Assembly (NCBI RefSeq): GCF_001698815.1
Contig: NZ_LGSI01000016.1
Span: 230-64,229 of the forward strand
From: Pseudomonas syringae
Lineage (GTDB): Bacteria > Pseudomonadota > Gammaproteobacteria > Pseudomonadales > Pseudomonadaceae
DNA: 64,000 nucleotides
Reading direction: 5' to 3'
The translations under genes and the position numbers were made by a program. Below the pieces are notes generated by a model that worked only from the letters and a program-made list of their open reading frames with translations, had not been told where the DNA came from and made no database searches. Positions 17,153 to 37,935 of this stretch are shown piece by piece. Position 1 is the first letter of the stretch. The number at the start of each line of letters is the position of its first letter.

Positions 17153-17985
17153 TGTTGAGTGTGTCTATCGGGCCGTTCGCCCTAGCCATCGTGCACCTGC
17201 TGCTGATCGGCGCTTTGGCGCTGGCGACACTGGTGGGCTGGCTGACCTCGCGGCGCACCGGCGCCAACCCGGAATCGACGCTGTTCGGTCTGTTCCTGCT
17301 GGGCTTGCTGGCCGCACGTGCGGGATTTGTCATCGACTATTGGACGCATTATCAGGCGCAGCCGTGGCAGGCGCTGGACATCCGCGACGGCGGTTTCCTG
17401 ATCTGGCCGGGCGTGCTCGCGGTCATACTCGGCGGATCATGGATCGCCTGGCGCCGCCTGGATTTGCGCCGCCCGCTGGGGCTTGGCCTGGGCAGCGGGC
17501 TGTTGTTCTGGCTGCTGGCCAATCTGGGGCTGAACATTTATGAGCAAGGCGTGCGCTTGCCGGAAATCACGTTGCGCAACGCTGCCGGAGAATCGGTGCA
17601 GCTCGCCGATTATCAGGGTCGGCCTTTGGTGATCAATCTATGGGCAACATGGTGTCCGCCCTGTCGCCGGGAAATGCCCGTCCTGCAAGCCGCCCAGGCC
17701 GAGCGCAATGACGTGGTGTTCCTGTTCGTCAATCAGGCCGAATCGCCGCAGACTGTGGAAAGTTTCCTGATCGCCCAAGGCTTGCGCCTGAGCAACGTGC
17801 TGTTCGACGGCAGCGGCCAACTGGCGCAAAGCTTCGGCTCCATGGCCCTGCCCACCACCGTTTTCTACAGTGCCGAGGGTCGCCTGATCGGCAGTCACCT
17901 CGGCGAGCTTTCCCGTGCCAGCCTGAGCCGTTACCTCGACAGTTTGCCGAGCACGACTCTGCCTTCAAGGACCCTTGACCAATGA
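17152..17985 (+). CDS. Membrane-anchored TlpA/DsbE-like thioredoxin
   Basis: A 277-residue protein with several N-terminal membrane helices (about residues 10-130, including a prolipoprotein-diacylglyceryl-transferase-like hydrophobic pattern). A periplasmic thioredoxin domain of the TlpA/ResA type follows (about 133-270). The redox motif is WCPPC (C168, C171) in INLWATWCPPCRREMP, and a cis-proline is in MALPTTVFY. The ATG overlaps the dsbD stop. It corresponds by synteny to P. aeruginosa PA2477. Its likely electron donor is the neighbouring DsbD and it may in turn feed DsbG, which is inference from the operon. Confidence 0.85.
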   Translation: MLSVSIGPFALAIVHLLLIGALALATLVGWLTSRRTGANPESTLFGLFLLGLLAARAGFVIDYWTHYQAQPWQALDIRDGGFLIWPGVLAVILGGSWIAWRRLDLRRPLGLGLGSGLLFWLLANLGLNIYEQGVRLPEITLRNAAGESVQLADYQGRPLVINLWATWCPPCRREMPVLQAAQAERNDVVFLFVNQAESPQTVESFLIAQGLRLSNVLFDGSGQLAQSFGSMALPTTVFYSAEGRLIGSHLGELSRASLSRYLDSLPSTTLPSRTLDQ

Positions 17986-18752
17986 CTTCAATCCGCTGCC
18001 TTTCCTTGCTCGCGATGAGCCTGATCATTCTGCAAAGCCCGCTGTTGCAGGCCGAAGAACTGCCTGCGCCGATTCGCGCACTGCAAGACAAAGGCGCGCG
18101 CATCATCGGCAGTTTCGATGCGCCGGACGGCTTGCGCGGTTATGCCGCCGAATACCAGAAACAAGCCATGGCGCTGTACCTGACCCGCGATGGCAAGCAT
18201 GTACTGGCCGGCAATCTCTACGACGAAAAGGGCGAAGACCTCAGCGAAGCACCGCTGCAAAAGCTGGTCTACGAGCCGATGTCCAAAGAGATCTGGAGCG
18301 GTCTGGAGAAAAGCACCTGGATCGCCGATGGCAGCGCCGACGCCCCCAACGTGGTGTACCTGTTCAGCGATGCCAATTGCCCGTACTGCAACATGTTCTG
18401 GGAACAGGCGCGACCATGGGTCAAGGCGGGCAAGGTGCAGCTGCGCCACATCATGGTCGGCATCATCCGCGAAGACAGCGCCGCCAAGGCCGCCGCGTTA
18501 CTGGCCGACAACGACCCACAAGCAGCGCTGAAAACCCATGAACAGGCCGGTAAAAGCAGCAAGTTGAAACCCTTGGGCGACATCCCCAAAGAGATTCAGA
18601 CCCGCCTCGACGCCAATCTGCAATTGATGAACGACCTGGGCCTTTCCGCAACGCCCTCGATCTTTTACCTCGACAGCAAGGGCCAACTGCAACAGCAGCA
18701 AGGTGCACCGCAAACCGCACAGCTGGAAAAAATCCTCGGGGCTAAACCTTAA
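17982..18752 (+). CDS. dsbG: Periplasmic thiol:disulfide isomerase DsbG
   Basis: A 256-residue DsbC/DsbG-family protein. It has a signal peptide (about 1-24, ending LLQA), an N-terminal dimerisation region, and a thioredoxin fold with the catalytic pair C133-P-Y-C136 in DANCPYCNMFW. The cis-proline loop is ATPSIFY. DsbG keeps lone cysteines of periplasmic proteins reduced and receives electrons from DsbD, which fits the operon order. The start overlaps the previous stop (ATGA). It converges with pvdL. Confidence 0.92.
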   Translation: MTSIRCLSLLAMSLIILQSPLLQAEELPAPIRALQDKGARIIGSFDAPDGLRGYAAEYQKQAMALYLTRDGKHVLAGNLYDEKGEDLSEAPLQKLVYEPMSKEIWSGLEKSTWIADGSADAPNVVYLFSDANCPYCNMFWEQARPWVKAGKVQLRHIMVGIIREDSAAKAAALLADNDPQAALKTHEQAGKSSKLKPLGDIPKEIQTRLDANLQLMNDLGLSATPSIFYLDSKGQLQQQQGAPQTAQLEKILGAKP

Positions 18753-18764
18753 ACTGGCAATCCA

Positions 18765-18787
18765 GGCATGCCGAACAGTGGCATGCC
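18765..18787. terminator. Stem-loop between convergent dsbG and pvdL
   Basis: GGCATGCC (18765-18772), a 7-base loop, then GGCATGCC (18780-18787), which pair fully because the octamer is self-complementary. There is no U-tract on either side, so intrinsic termination is weak or absent. The position between two convergent stops suggests a transcript-end structure. Confidence 0.4.
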
Positions 18788-18803
18788 CGGATAGGGCAGC
18801 TCA

Positions 18804-31853
<13,050 letters not shown>

Positions 31854-31936
31854 GGTTGTTCCTGCCTGAGTCTGGCTTGCAATCGGGAATGCCGGGGATG
31901 GGCGCGCCGAATGCGCGCCGGGTATCGCGGTGTGAA

Positions 31937-32701
31937 TCAGCTGGCCGCTGCGGCGGGTGAGCGTTGGCGGCTGGCACGCGCCAGATGCTGCTCGGCATAG
32001 CGCCGCAGACAACGCAGCAACGCGCCTTCCTGTTTCTGCAGAAAAAAGTGATGGCCTTCGAACATGTCCAGAGAGAATCCGACGGTGGTTTCATCCTGCC
32101 AATCGAGCAGTTCTTCAACCCCCACGCTGTCTTGCTTGCCGCCGAACACATGGACCGGCATCGGCAGCGGTTCGCGCGGCAGGTATTCAAAGCTGCCGCA
32201 CAACAGGAAGTCGGCGCGGAGAATGGGCAGCATCAGCTCCATCAAATCGCGGTTGGCCAACGCGTCCTCGGAGGTGCCTTGCAGGGTTCGCAAGCGCTCG
32301 ATGAGCTCGGCGTCGGTCTTGGCAACGCGGTATTCGCTGACATCACGCCGCGCCGGGCCAGCAGTAGCCGAGGTGAACAGGCATAACGGCGCAGGCGCGC
32401 CCAGATCGTCCAGCGCGTGGGCCAGCTCGTAGGCCAGCAGCCCACCGAGACTGTGACCAAACAGGGCGTAATGCTGATCCGGCGTCCGGGTACATTGCTG
32501 GCTGACTTCCCGCGCCAGCTGCCTGGCCAGGCCTCGAATATCGGTATGCAACGGCTCGTTCATGCGCATGCCGCGTCCCGGCAATTCCAGCGGATGAACT
32601 TCAAGCCATTGCGGCAATGCCCTTCGCCAGCGGCTGTAAACCATGGCGCTGGCGCCGGAATACGGCAGGCAGAACAGGCGCAAGCTGTTGAAGGCGCTCA
32701 C
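31937..32701 (-). CDS. pvdG: Type II thioesterase of the pyoverdine cluster (PvdG-like)
   Basis: A 254-residue alpha/beta hydrolase of the external (type II) thioesterase family, which removes wrong acyl groups from NRPS carrier domains. It has [14 protein letters not shown] near the N-terminus, the nucleophile elbow GHSLGG (Ser84), an Asp in [10 protein letters not shown] and the catalytic His in FEGHHFF. The start is a GTG at 32701, one base after the stop of the mbtH-like gene, so translation is probably coupled. PvdL has no thioesterase of its own and lies 83 bases downstream. PvdG is adjacent to pvdL in P. aeruginosa; a PA2411-like assignment is the alternative. Confidence 0.85.
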   Translation of the reverse strand: MSAFNSLRLFCLPYSGASAMVYSRWRRALPQWLEVHPLELPGRGMRMNEPLHTDIRGLARQLAREVSQQCTRTPDQHYALFGHSLGGLLAYELAHALDDLGAPAPLCLFTSATAGPARRDVSEYRVAKTDAELIERLRTLQGTSEDALANRDLMELMLPILRADFLLCGSFEYLPREPLPMPVHVFGGKQDSVGVEELLDWQDETTVGFSLDMFEGHHFFLQKQEGALLRCLRRYAEQHLARASRQRSPAAAAS

Positions 32702-32702
32702 T

Positions 32703-32921
32703 TCAGGCCACCACTTTGTCCTGATCCATCTTCTGTCGCAGGCTCAACGGGCGCATGTCCGTCCAGTGCTGCTCGATATATTCCAGGCATTCCTTCTTCA
32801 GGCCTTTCATGCCAACCGCCCGCCAGCCATTGGGGATCGCCTTGTAGTCGGGCCAGATGGAGTACTGCTCTTCGTGATTGCACACCACTTGGAAGGTGAG
32901 GTCTTCGCGATCAAATACCAT
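32703..32921 (-). CDS. MbtH-like protein
   Basis: A 72-residue MbtH-family protein, which binds adenylation domains and is often needed for their folding or activity. The hallmark residues are present: [18 protein letters not shown], and the C-terminal [12 protein letters not shown]. The ATG at 32921 is preceded by AGGAGA at a good distance; the long upstream extension of the open frame has no support. It corresponds to P. aeruginosa PA2412, which is required for pyoverdine production. It is the first gene of the operon with the thioesterase and pvdL, and is divergent from pvdS. Confidence 0.93.
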   Translation of the reverse strand: MVFDREDLTFQVVCNHEEQYSIWPDYKAIPNGWRAVGMKGLKKECLEYIEQHWTDMRPLSLRQKMDQDKVVA

Positions 32922-32977
32922 GTCATTCTCCTGCTGCATGGGAGCCGGGCGGTGAGCCGGCACTGTCACCAAGGAGA

Positions 32978-33001
32978 ACGGATGGGATTGCGAATTAATT
33001 A
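32978..33001 (-). promoter_or_regulatory. Near-consensus PvdS promoter for the mbtH-pvdG-pvdL operon
   Basis: On the minus strand the sequence reads CTAATT with core TAATT (33001-32997), a 16-base spacer, then CGT (32980-32978). It differs from the TAAAT-N16-CGT box in one base and keeps the exact spacing. It lies 57 bases before the mbtH-like ATG. It is the only ACG triplet in the gap with an AT-rich block at the right distance. Confidence 0.65.
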
Positions 33002-33086
33002 GTAACAGGTGGTTCTGCCAAGTCTGCGCGGCCCACGAGCCATCAGAAAGCCAGCAGTAAAACTTGCGGTTAGTTATATTTCTCAA

Positions 33087-33115
33087 TTGACAATAATTAT
33101 CATCCAGCCTAATTT
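33087..33115 (+). promoter_or_regulatory. Sigma70 promoter of pvdS overlapped by a Fur box
   Basis: TTGACA (33087-33092), 17 bases, TAATTT (33110-33115). Across the -35 and spacer lies GACAAT-A-ATTATC (33089-33101), a 6-1-6 Fur site with one mismatch from GATAAT-N-ATTATC. Fur with iron would block RNA polymerase here, which is the known control of pvdS. Confidence 0.8.
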
Positions 33116-33181
33116 GTTGCCCGGTGTGTAGGGGGTTTCTCCTACAAAGCTTCAGCTGCCCATTGCTGCAAGGTGATTTCC

Positions 33182-33727
33182 ATGCCGGAACAATTATCCA
33201 CAAGTACGTGCGATTCACCGTTACTCCAGGCGTTCGTAGAAAACCGCCTTATCCTGGTCAAAATCGCTGCCCGGATTACCGGTTGTCGATCAAGGGCTGA
33301 AGACGTCGTGCAGGATGCCTACTTCCGCCTGCAATCCGCACCGCAGATCACTTCGTCGATCAAGGCGCAACTGAGCTACCTGTTCCAGATCGTGCGCAAT
33401 CTGGCGATCGATCACTATCGCAAACAGGCCTTGGAACAGAAGTATTCAGGCAGCGAGGAAGAAGGACTGAATGTGGTCATCCACGGCGCATCTCCTGAAA
33501 CCTCGCACATCAACTTCACGACCCTGGAAACCATTGCCGATGCCTTGACCGAGCTGCCGAGCCGTACCCGGTATGCTTTTGAAATGTATCGTCTGCACGG
33601 TGTTCCGCAAAAAGACATCGCCAAGGAACTGGGCGTGTCACCGACCCTGGTGAACTTCATGATCCGCGATGCCCTGGTGCATTGCCGCAAGGTGTCCCGC
33701 CAGGAACCCCGCGCTCTTCGTCGCTGA
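33182..33727 (+). CDS. pvdS: ECF iron-starvation sigma factor PvdS
   Basis: A 181-residue ECF sigma factor that directs RNA polymerase to pyoverdine promoters during iron limitation. Region 2 contains [15 protein letters not shown] and [14 protein letters not shown] (-10 recognition and melting); region 4 contains [28 protein letters not shown] (-35 recognition). The sequence is nearly the same as P. aeruginosa PvdS over most of its length. ATG 33182 follows AAGG and matches the family start; a GTG at 33173 would add three residues. Target boxes are seen in this window before pvdH, pvdY and, with one mismatch, the mbtH operon. Confidence 0.96.
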   Translation: MPEQLSTSTCDSPLLQAFVENRLILVKIAARITGCRSRAEDVVQDAYFRLQSAPQITSSIKAQLSYLFQIVRNLAIDHYRKQALEQKYSGSEEEGLNVVIHGASPETSHINFTTLETIADALTELPSRTRYAFEMYRLHGVPQKDIAKELGVSPTLVNFMIRDALVHCRKVSRQEPRALRR

Positions 33728-33735
33728 CAGCTATC

Positions 33736-33754
33736 GGGCAGGTCATCCCTGCCC
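33736..33754. terminator. Stem-loop between convergent pvdS and pvdY
   Basis: GGGCAGG (33736-33742), a 5-base loop, CCTGCCC (33748-33754): a perfect 7-base stem in a 54-base gap between convergent stops. No clear U-tract follows on either strand, so terminator strength is uncertain. Confidence 0.5.
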
Positions 33755-33781
33755 GCGCTGCGCACCGTCCACCCTTCCCCA

Positions 33782-34405
33782 TTACAGCCAGTCGCATTGC
33801 GCAAAAAAGCGCTCGCGATCCAGGCTCATGAGTGCCGCGCGTTTGTGCGGGAAGTCGAACTCTTTCTCGCGGATAAAACCCTGCGCCTGCATGTAGCCGA
33901 TCATTTTTGCGTTGTCCGCGCGCGGCTCCGACACAATCCGCCGAGTGCGCGCATCGTCGCCAAACACGTAGTGCAATAACGCCGACAGCCAACTGGCAAC
34001 CTTGTGCGGACCACGATGGTGTTCTTCGCCGACCAGCATGTGAACGCCCCGATCAAACTCGGCCGCGGCATAGAACGGCGCGATGCGATCCTCCAGCGCC
34101 CAGTACACCTCGAAGTAAGCAAACGGCTCATCGTCGAAGCAGCCGATCAAGGTCACGGTATGCGGATCGGCCTGCTGCTTGAGCAAATACGCGCGGTGCT
34201 GTTCCGGCGTGCCGCTTTCCTGCCAGAACGCCTCGACGCGCGGGTTGTTTTGCCAGCGGTTGAAGCGCTCAAGATCTTCATTGATGTCGAGGGTGCGCAA
34301 GGAAATCCAGCTGCTGAGACGCGCGTCGAAACGTCGATAGACTTCACCACTCGGCTTGGGCGGTCGAATCAATTGCAATGGAGTCTGGGGCAATAGAGAG
34401 GGCAT
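33782..34405 (-). CDS. pvdY: GNAT acetyltransferase of siderophore synthesis (PvdY-like)
   Basis: A 207-residue GNAT protein of the IucB/siderophore acetylase type. Features are NRWQNNPRVEAFWQESGT (substrate side), FAYFEVYWALEDRIAPFY, and the acetyl-CoA loop region RGVHMLVGEEHHRGPHKVASW followed by RIVSEPRADNAKMIGYMQAQGF. Such enzymes acetylate the hydroxylamine of N-hydroxylysine or N5-hydroxyornithine. PvdYII is described as a hydroxyornithine acetylase for type II pyoverdines; the name here rests on that family and on the pvdS neighbour. An exact PvdS box precedes it (34443-34466). It implies an acetyl-hydroxyornithine in the pyoverdine of this strain, which is inference. Confidence 0.8.
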   Translation of the reverse strand: MPSLLPQTPLQLIRPPKPSGEVYRRFDARLSSWISLRTLDINEDLERFNRWQNNPRVEAFWQESGTPEQHRAYLLKQQADPHTVTLIGCFDDEPFAYFEVYWALEDRIAPFYAAAEFDRGVHMLVGEEHHRGPHKVASWLSALLHYVFGDDARTRRIVSEPRADNAKMIGYMQAQGFIREKEFDFPHKRAALMSLDRERFFAQCDWL

Positions 34406-34442
34406 GTTCCGGGCTCACGAAAAAAGACGTATTCATGAGAAA

Positions 34443-34466
34443 ACGTCAGTCGCGCGGAGAAATTTA
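34443..34466 (-). promoter_or_regulatory. PvdS iron-starvation promoter of the pvdY-like gene
   Basis: On the minus strand: GCTAAAT with core TAAAT (34466-34462), a 16-base spacer, CGT (34445-34443). This is an exact match to the PvdS box, 38 bases before the ATG. Confidence 0.88.
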
Positions 34467-34471
34467 GCGGC

Positions 34472-34550
34472 GTCGACCGACCGTTGGCCGGGAACAGAAA
34501 TGAATGCTGCATCGGCTGGCGCATCCATGTGAAAATGTCGACCACCATTT
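34472..34550. promoter_or_regulatory. Candidate TetR operators upstream of the regulator
   Basis: GTCGACCGAC at 34472-34481 is the exact reverse complement of the core GTCGGTCGAC found before the SDR gene (37307-37316). A second site, AAATGTCGACCACCATTT (34533-34550), has the inverted arms AAATG/CATTT around GTCGACC. Both lie within 105 bases of the TetR ATG. Confidence 0.5.
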
Positions 34551-34575
34551 AACGCGCCAGGTCGGGAGGCTCAGC

Positions 34576-35139
34576 ATGCGTTACGCACAGGATCACAAAG
34601 CCCAAACTCATCAACGCATTCTGCATGAGGCGTCGGCGCGTTTTCGTCGCGACGGCATTGGCGCAACAGGTCTGCAACCTTTGATGAAGGCCTTGGGCCT
34701 GACCCATGGCGGCTTTTACGCGCACTTCAAATCCAAGGACGATCTGGTGGAAAAAGCCCTGCGCTGCGCGGTGGATGAGTCCCGTGAGCGCACCGCACCG
34801 GTTTTCGCTGAAGAGAACGCGCTGGAGAAATACATCGATTTGTATTTATCCGAAAGCCATCGCAGCAACCCCGATAAAGGCTGCCCGCTGCCGACCATGT
34901 CCTGCGAACTGGGACAGCGCGGTCAACCCAGCCCGATCACTGACGAACTGATTCTCGCCCGACTGGATTCCCTCAAGAACACCCTGTCCGGCCCTGATGC
35001 CGAAGCGCAGAGCATGATGATGATGTCGACGATGGTCGGCGCGCTGATGTTGTCACGCAGCGTGCAGGACCCGGAACTGTCGGACCGGATCCTGGCAACT
35101 GCCCGGGAATGGTTGAAGAAGACCCCGAGCGAGGCGTGA
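34576..35139 (+). CDS. TetR-family transcriptional regulator
   Basis: A 187-residue repressor. The N-terminal helix-turn-helix spans about residues 10-55, with RILHEASARFRRDGIGATGL and ALGLTHGGFYAHFKSKDDL. The C-terminal ligand domain contains GCPLPTMSCELGQ, a pattern common in the YxaF/LmrA-like subgroup. The ATG at 34576 follows GGGAGG; the upstream frame start at 34504 would add 24 unsupported residues. It converges with the ketosynthase gene, with the two stop codons abutting. Related palindromes before this gene and before the SDR suggest that it represses both itself and the SDR-KAS pair. Confidence 0.88.
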   Translation: MRYAQDHKAQTHQRILHEASARFRRDGIGATGLQPLMKALGLTHGGFYAHFKSKDDLVEKALRCAVDESRERTAPVFAEENALEKYIDLYLSESHRSNPDKGCPLPTMSCELGQRGQPSPITDELILARLDSLKNTLSGPDAEAQSMMMMSTMVGALMLSRSVQDPELSDRILATAREWLKKTPSEA

Positions 35140-36414
35140 TCAGTCACGCCAGCGGCGAAACAGTACGCTGGCGTTGACGCCCCCAAAGCCGAACCCGTTG
35201 GACAAGGCATATTCGATCGCCATTGGCCGCGCCGCGCCGTGCACGATGTCCAACCCGTGCGCAGCCTCGTCAGGATTATCAAAGTTGAGCGTCGCTGGCG
35301 CTATCTGATCGCGAATCGCCAAAGCAGTGAAGATCGCTTCAATGCCGCCCGCAGCGCCGAGCAAGTGCCCGGTTGCGGATTTGGTCGAGGTCACCGCGAC
35401 TGAGTTCTGATCGCCAAACACCGCCTTGATCGCCGCCATTTCACCTTTATCCCCCACCGGGGTCGACGTGGCGTGCGCGTTCAGGTGCTGGATCTGCGCA
35501 GGCTCAATGCCCGCCTGGCGAATTGCCGTCTGCATGGAACGCTGAGCGCCGCTGCCATCCTCCGGTCCTGCGGTCAAATGGTAGGCATCGGCACTGGTGC
35601 CGTACCCGACCAGTTCGACAATCGGCGTGGCGCCACGGGCCAGCGCATGCTCCAACGATTCAATCACCAGAATCCCGGCACCTTCGCCCATGACGAAACC
35701 GTCACGATCCCGGTCGAAAGGTCGCGAAGCACGCTCGGGCGTTTCGTTGAAGCCGCTGGACAGCGCCCGCGCTGCAGCAAACCCCGCAAGGCTGACCCGG
35801 TCGATTGCCGCTTCCGCCCCGCCGCAGATGGCGATGTCCGCCTCGCCGCAGCGAATCATCCGCGCCGCATCGCCGATGGCCTGCACACCCGCCGCGCAAG
35901 CGGTAACCGGCGCACCGAGCGGACCTTTGAAACCGTGCTGGATGGAGACGTGACCCGCCGCAAGATTGACCAGGAAAGACGGAATCGTAAACGGCGAAAG
36001 ACGTCGCGGTCCGCGTGTATCAGTGGTGCGCACCGCATCCGCGATGGACACAAAACCGCCGATTCCTGAACCGATGATCGTCGCCGTGCGCTCCTGGGCG
36101 TGCAGCGTGTCCGGCGCCCAGCCGGCCTGCGCGATGGCTTGCTTGGCTGCGGCGAGGGCGAAGAGGATGAAACGATCCATCTTTTTCTGCTCTTTGGCAG
36201 CCACTGCCCAATCAGCATCGAAGCCCGCTTCGGCATCTTCCTCCAACAACGGCACACGGCCGCCGACTTTGCCTGGCAGATCAGCAACAACCTCCTCGGC
36301 CAGCCTGACGATGCCGGAACGACCTGCCAGCAAACGTTGCCAGACAGGTTCGACCCCGCAGCCCAGAGGCGTGACAAGGCCCATGCCGGTGACGACGATT
36401 CGGTGACCACTCAT
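35140..36414 (-). CDS. FabF-like beta-ketoacyl-ACP synthase II
   Basis: A 424-residue condensing enzyme that extends acyl-ACP with malonyl-ACP. The catalytic triad is complete: Cys173 in VTACAAG, His314 in NAHATSTPVGD and His350 in KSATGHLLGAAGG, plus the C-terminal NGFGFGGVNAS. The active-site context TACAAG differs from the TACTSG/TACTTG of housekeeping FabF. There is no acpP, fabG or fabD beside it, unlike the main fab operon, so it is a paralogue. It follows the SDR gene by 31 bases on the same strand and probably forms a two-gene operon controlled by the convergent TetR gene. Its substrate is unknown. Confidence 0.88.
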   Translation of the reverse strand: MSGHRIVVTGMGLVTPLGCGVEPVWQRLLAGRSGIVRLAEEVVADLPGKVGGRVPLLEEDAEAGFDADWAVAAKEQKKMDRFILFALAAAKQAIAQAGWAPDTLHAQERTATIIGSGIGGFVSIADAVRTTDTRGPRRLSPFTIPSFLVNLAAGHVSIQHGFKGPLGAPVTACAAGVQAIGDAARMIRCGEADIAICGGAEAAIDRVSLAGFAAARALSSGFNETPERASRPFDRDRDGFVMGEGAGILVIESLEHALARGATPIVELVGYGTSADAYHLTAGPEDGSGAQRSMQTAIRQAGIEPAQIQHLNAHATSTPVGDKGEMAAIKAVFGDQNSVAVTSTKSATGHLLGAAGGIEAIFTALAIRDQIAPATLNFDNPDEAAHGLDIVHGAARPMAIEYALSNGFGFGGVNASVLFRRWRD

Positions 36415-36445
36415 ACGCTCGTTCTCCTGGTTTTCATCTAAAGGT

Positions 36446-37243
36446 TCAGCCTTTGTAACGAGCGGCTGCGCGACTCAGAGACAGGTTAGGGCCAAGAGCA
36501 AGGCGCGCGGACAGGACTGCATTCCAGTCTGCGGCGTCGGGCAAGGAAGGGATGGTCACCAGTTCGGCCTGATCAAAACCGGCAAGAGCGGCATCCACCA
36601 TTTCGGTGACGTCCATGATCATTTCCTGAGGAAACTTGTTCAGGTCCAGGCCGCTGCGCTCCCAGATTTCGGTACGGGTAGCGCCAGGCAAAACGGCTTG
36701 CACTTGAATGCCGAGCGGGCTGACTTCGGCATTAAGGGACTGGGTCAGACTCAAGACGTAAGCCTTGGTGGCCGCATAGGCGCCATTGAAGGTCTCGGGC
36801 ATCATCGCGACGACCGACCCAAGATTGATGATCGCGCCACGTCCCTGCCTGCCGAACCCGGCGGCGGCAGCGGAAGCCAGGCGGGTCAAGGCGACAATAT
36901 TCAGCTGGATCAAGGTGTCCAGACCACTCGAGTCCGCCTCGGCCAGGGTGCCAGTGAACGCCACGCCCGCGTTGTTCAACAGCAAGGTAATCGACGCATC
37001 GTCACGCAGGCGATTTTCAACCACCGATAACTCGGCGCGGTCGGTCAGGTCAGCCTTGAGCACCTCCACTTTGACCCCGCTTTCTGCACGCAACCGCGCA
37101 GCCAGGGCTTCGAGCCGGGCTTGATCCCTGGCAACCAGAAGCAGGTCGAAGCCGCGTTTGGCGAGCCGATCTGCATAGACCGCTCCTATACCCGACGATG
37201 CCCCGGTGATCAGTGCCGTACCCTTTGTATTAACTGAAGTCAT
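36446..37243 (-). CDS. Short-chain dehydrogenase/reductase
   Basis: A 265-residue classical SDR. The cofactor loop is TGASSGIG (about 14-21), the structural motif NNAG, the active site Ser in NLGSVV and YAATK (Tyr-X3-Lys). The basic residue in LLLVARD after strand 2 suggests NADPH. The family includes ketoacyl reductases; pairing with a FabF-like ketosynthase makes reduction of a ketoacyl product plausible, which is inference. The ATG at 37243 is the only start that keeps the Rossmann N-terminus short. Palindromes at 37274-37318 lie upstream. Confidence 0.87.
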   Translation of the reverse strand: MTSVNTKGTALITGASSGIGAVYADRLAKRGFDLLLVARDQARLEALAARLRAESGVKVEVLKADLTDRAELSVVENRLRDDASITLLLNNAGVAFTGTLAEADSSGLDTLIQLNIVALTRLASAAAAGFGRQGRGAIINLGSVVAMMPETFNGAYAATKAYVLSLTQSLNAEVSPLGIQVQAVLPGATRTEIWERSGLDLNKFPQEMIMDVTEMVDAALAGFDQAELVTIPSLPDAADWNAVLSARLALGPNLSLSRAAARYKG

Positions 37244-37273
37244 CTCGATTCTCCGGCCTCAAGGGCGCTGCAA

Positions 37274-37318
37274 TTAAATTATGACCGTAATTTAAACGTA
37301 TTGTATGTCGGTCGACAT
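37274..37318. promoter_or_regulatory. Two palindromes upstream of the SDR-ketosynthase pair
   Basis: A perfect inverted repeat TTAAATTA-N6-TAATTTAA (37274-37295) is followed by ATGTCGGTCGACAT (37305-37318, arms ATGTCG/CGACAT). The second core, GTCGGTCGAC, also occurs in reverse complement before the TetR gene. They lie 31-75 bases before the SDR start and are good candidates for regulator binding. Confidence 0.6.
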
Positions 37319-37438
37319 TCATCATGTCAAGCGGGTTGAGAGTTTTGGAGCGACGGGGATGACGGAAGGGGTTGCGACGAGGCGGGAGCGAGACGGCCGA
37401 TCATTGATCGGCCGGGCAGGACTGGGGATCAGGACGTT

Positions 37439-37768
37439 TTACTGAACCACGAGCTTTTCACGGTTCTTTTCCAGAATGGCTTTGCCGATGCCCTTCACTT
37501 CAATGAGCTCATCAACCGACGTGAATTCGCCATTGGTCTCGCGGTAGGCAACGATGGCATTGGCTTTGCCCATGCCAATACCGGACAGCTGTTTTTGAAG
37601 CGTTTCCGCATCGGCGGTGTTGATATTGACCTTATCGGTCATCTGTTGCTGCGCGCTCGCCACTTTTGGCGCATCCATTGTTGCAGGCGGTGTCGGCGCG
37701 GCTGTAACCGCGACCGAGGCACTGGTTAGCAAAGCAAACAACAGCGAGGACAGAAAAGACTTACGCAT
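37439..37768 (-). CDS. ComEA-like helix-hairpin-helix protein
   Basis: A 109-residue secreted or periplasmic protein. It has a signal peptide (about 1-23, ending VTAA), a short Pro/Ala linker and a helix-hairpin-helix domain VNINTADAETLQKQLSGIGMGKA...SVDELIEVKGIGKAILEKN. ATG 37768 follows GGAG and gives a normal signal sequence. ComEA binds DNA during uptake in competent bacteria, but small proteins of this kind are widespread. This one marks the wbpM end of the O-antigen locus in many Pseudomonas, and there are no competence genes beside it. Confidence 0.88.
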   Translation of the reverse strand: MRKSFLSSLLFALLTSASVAVTAAPTPPATMDAPKVASAQQQMTDKVNINTADAETLQKQLSGIGMGKANAIVAYRETNGEFTSVDELIEVKGIGKAILEKNREKLVVQ

Positions 37769-37935
37769 TAGCAGGCTCCATAACATCATTAAAGTTAGCA
37801 ACTTTCCAAAGTCGCTCATTCAAATTAGTTGATGAACTGAAGCTGTCAAAGGCGACAAGAGTTTCGAGTTATTACTTTAATCAGTTGTAAAAATAACTTA
37901 CAAGTAAATAGACTAGTTCGCCGATCTATCCCCTA

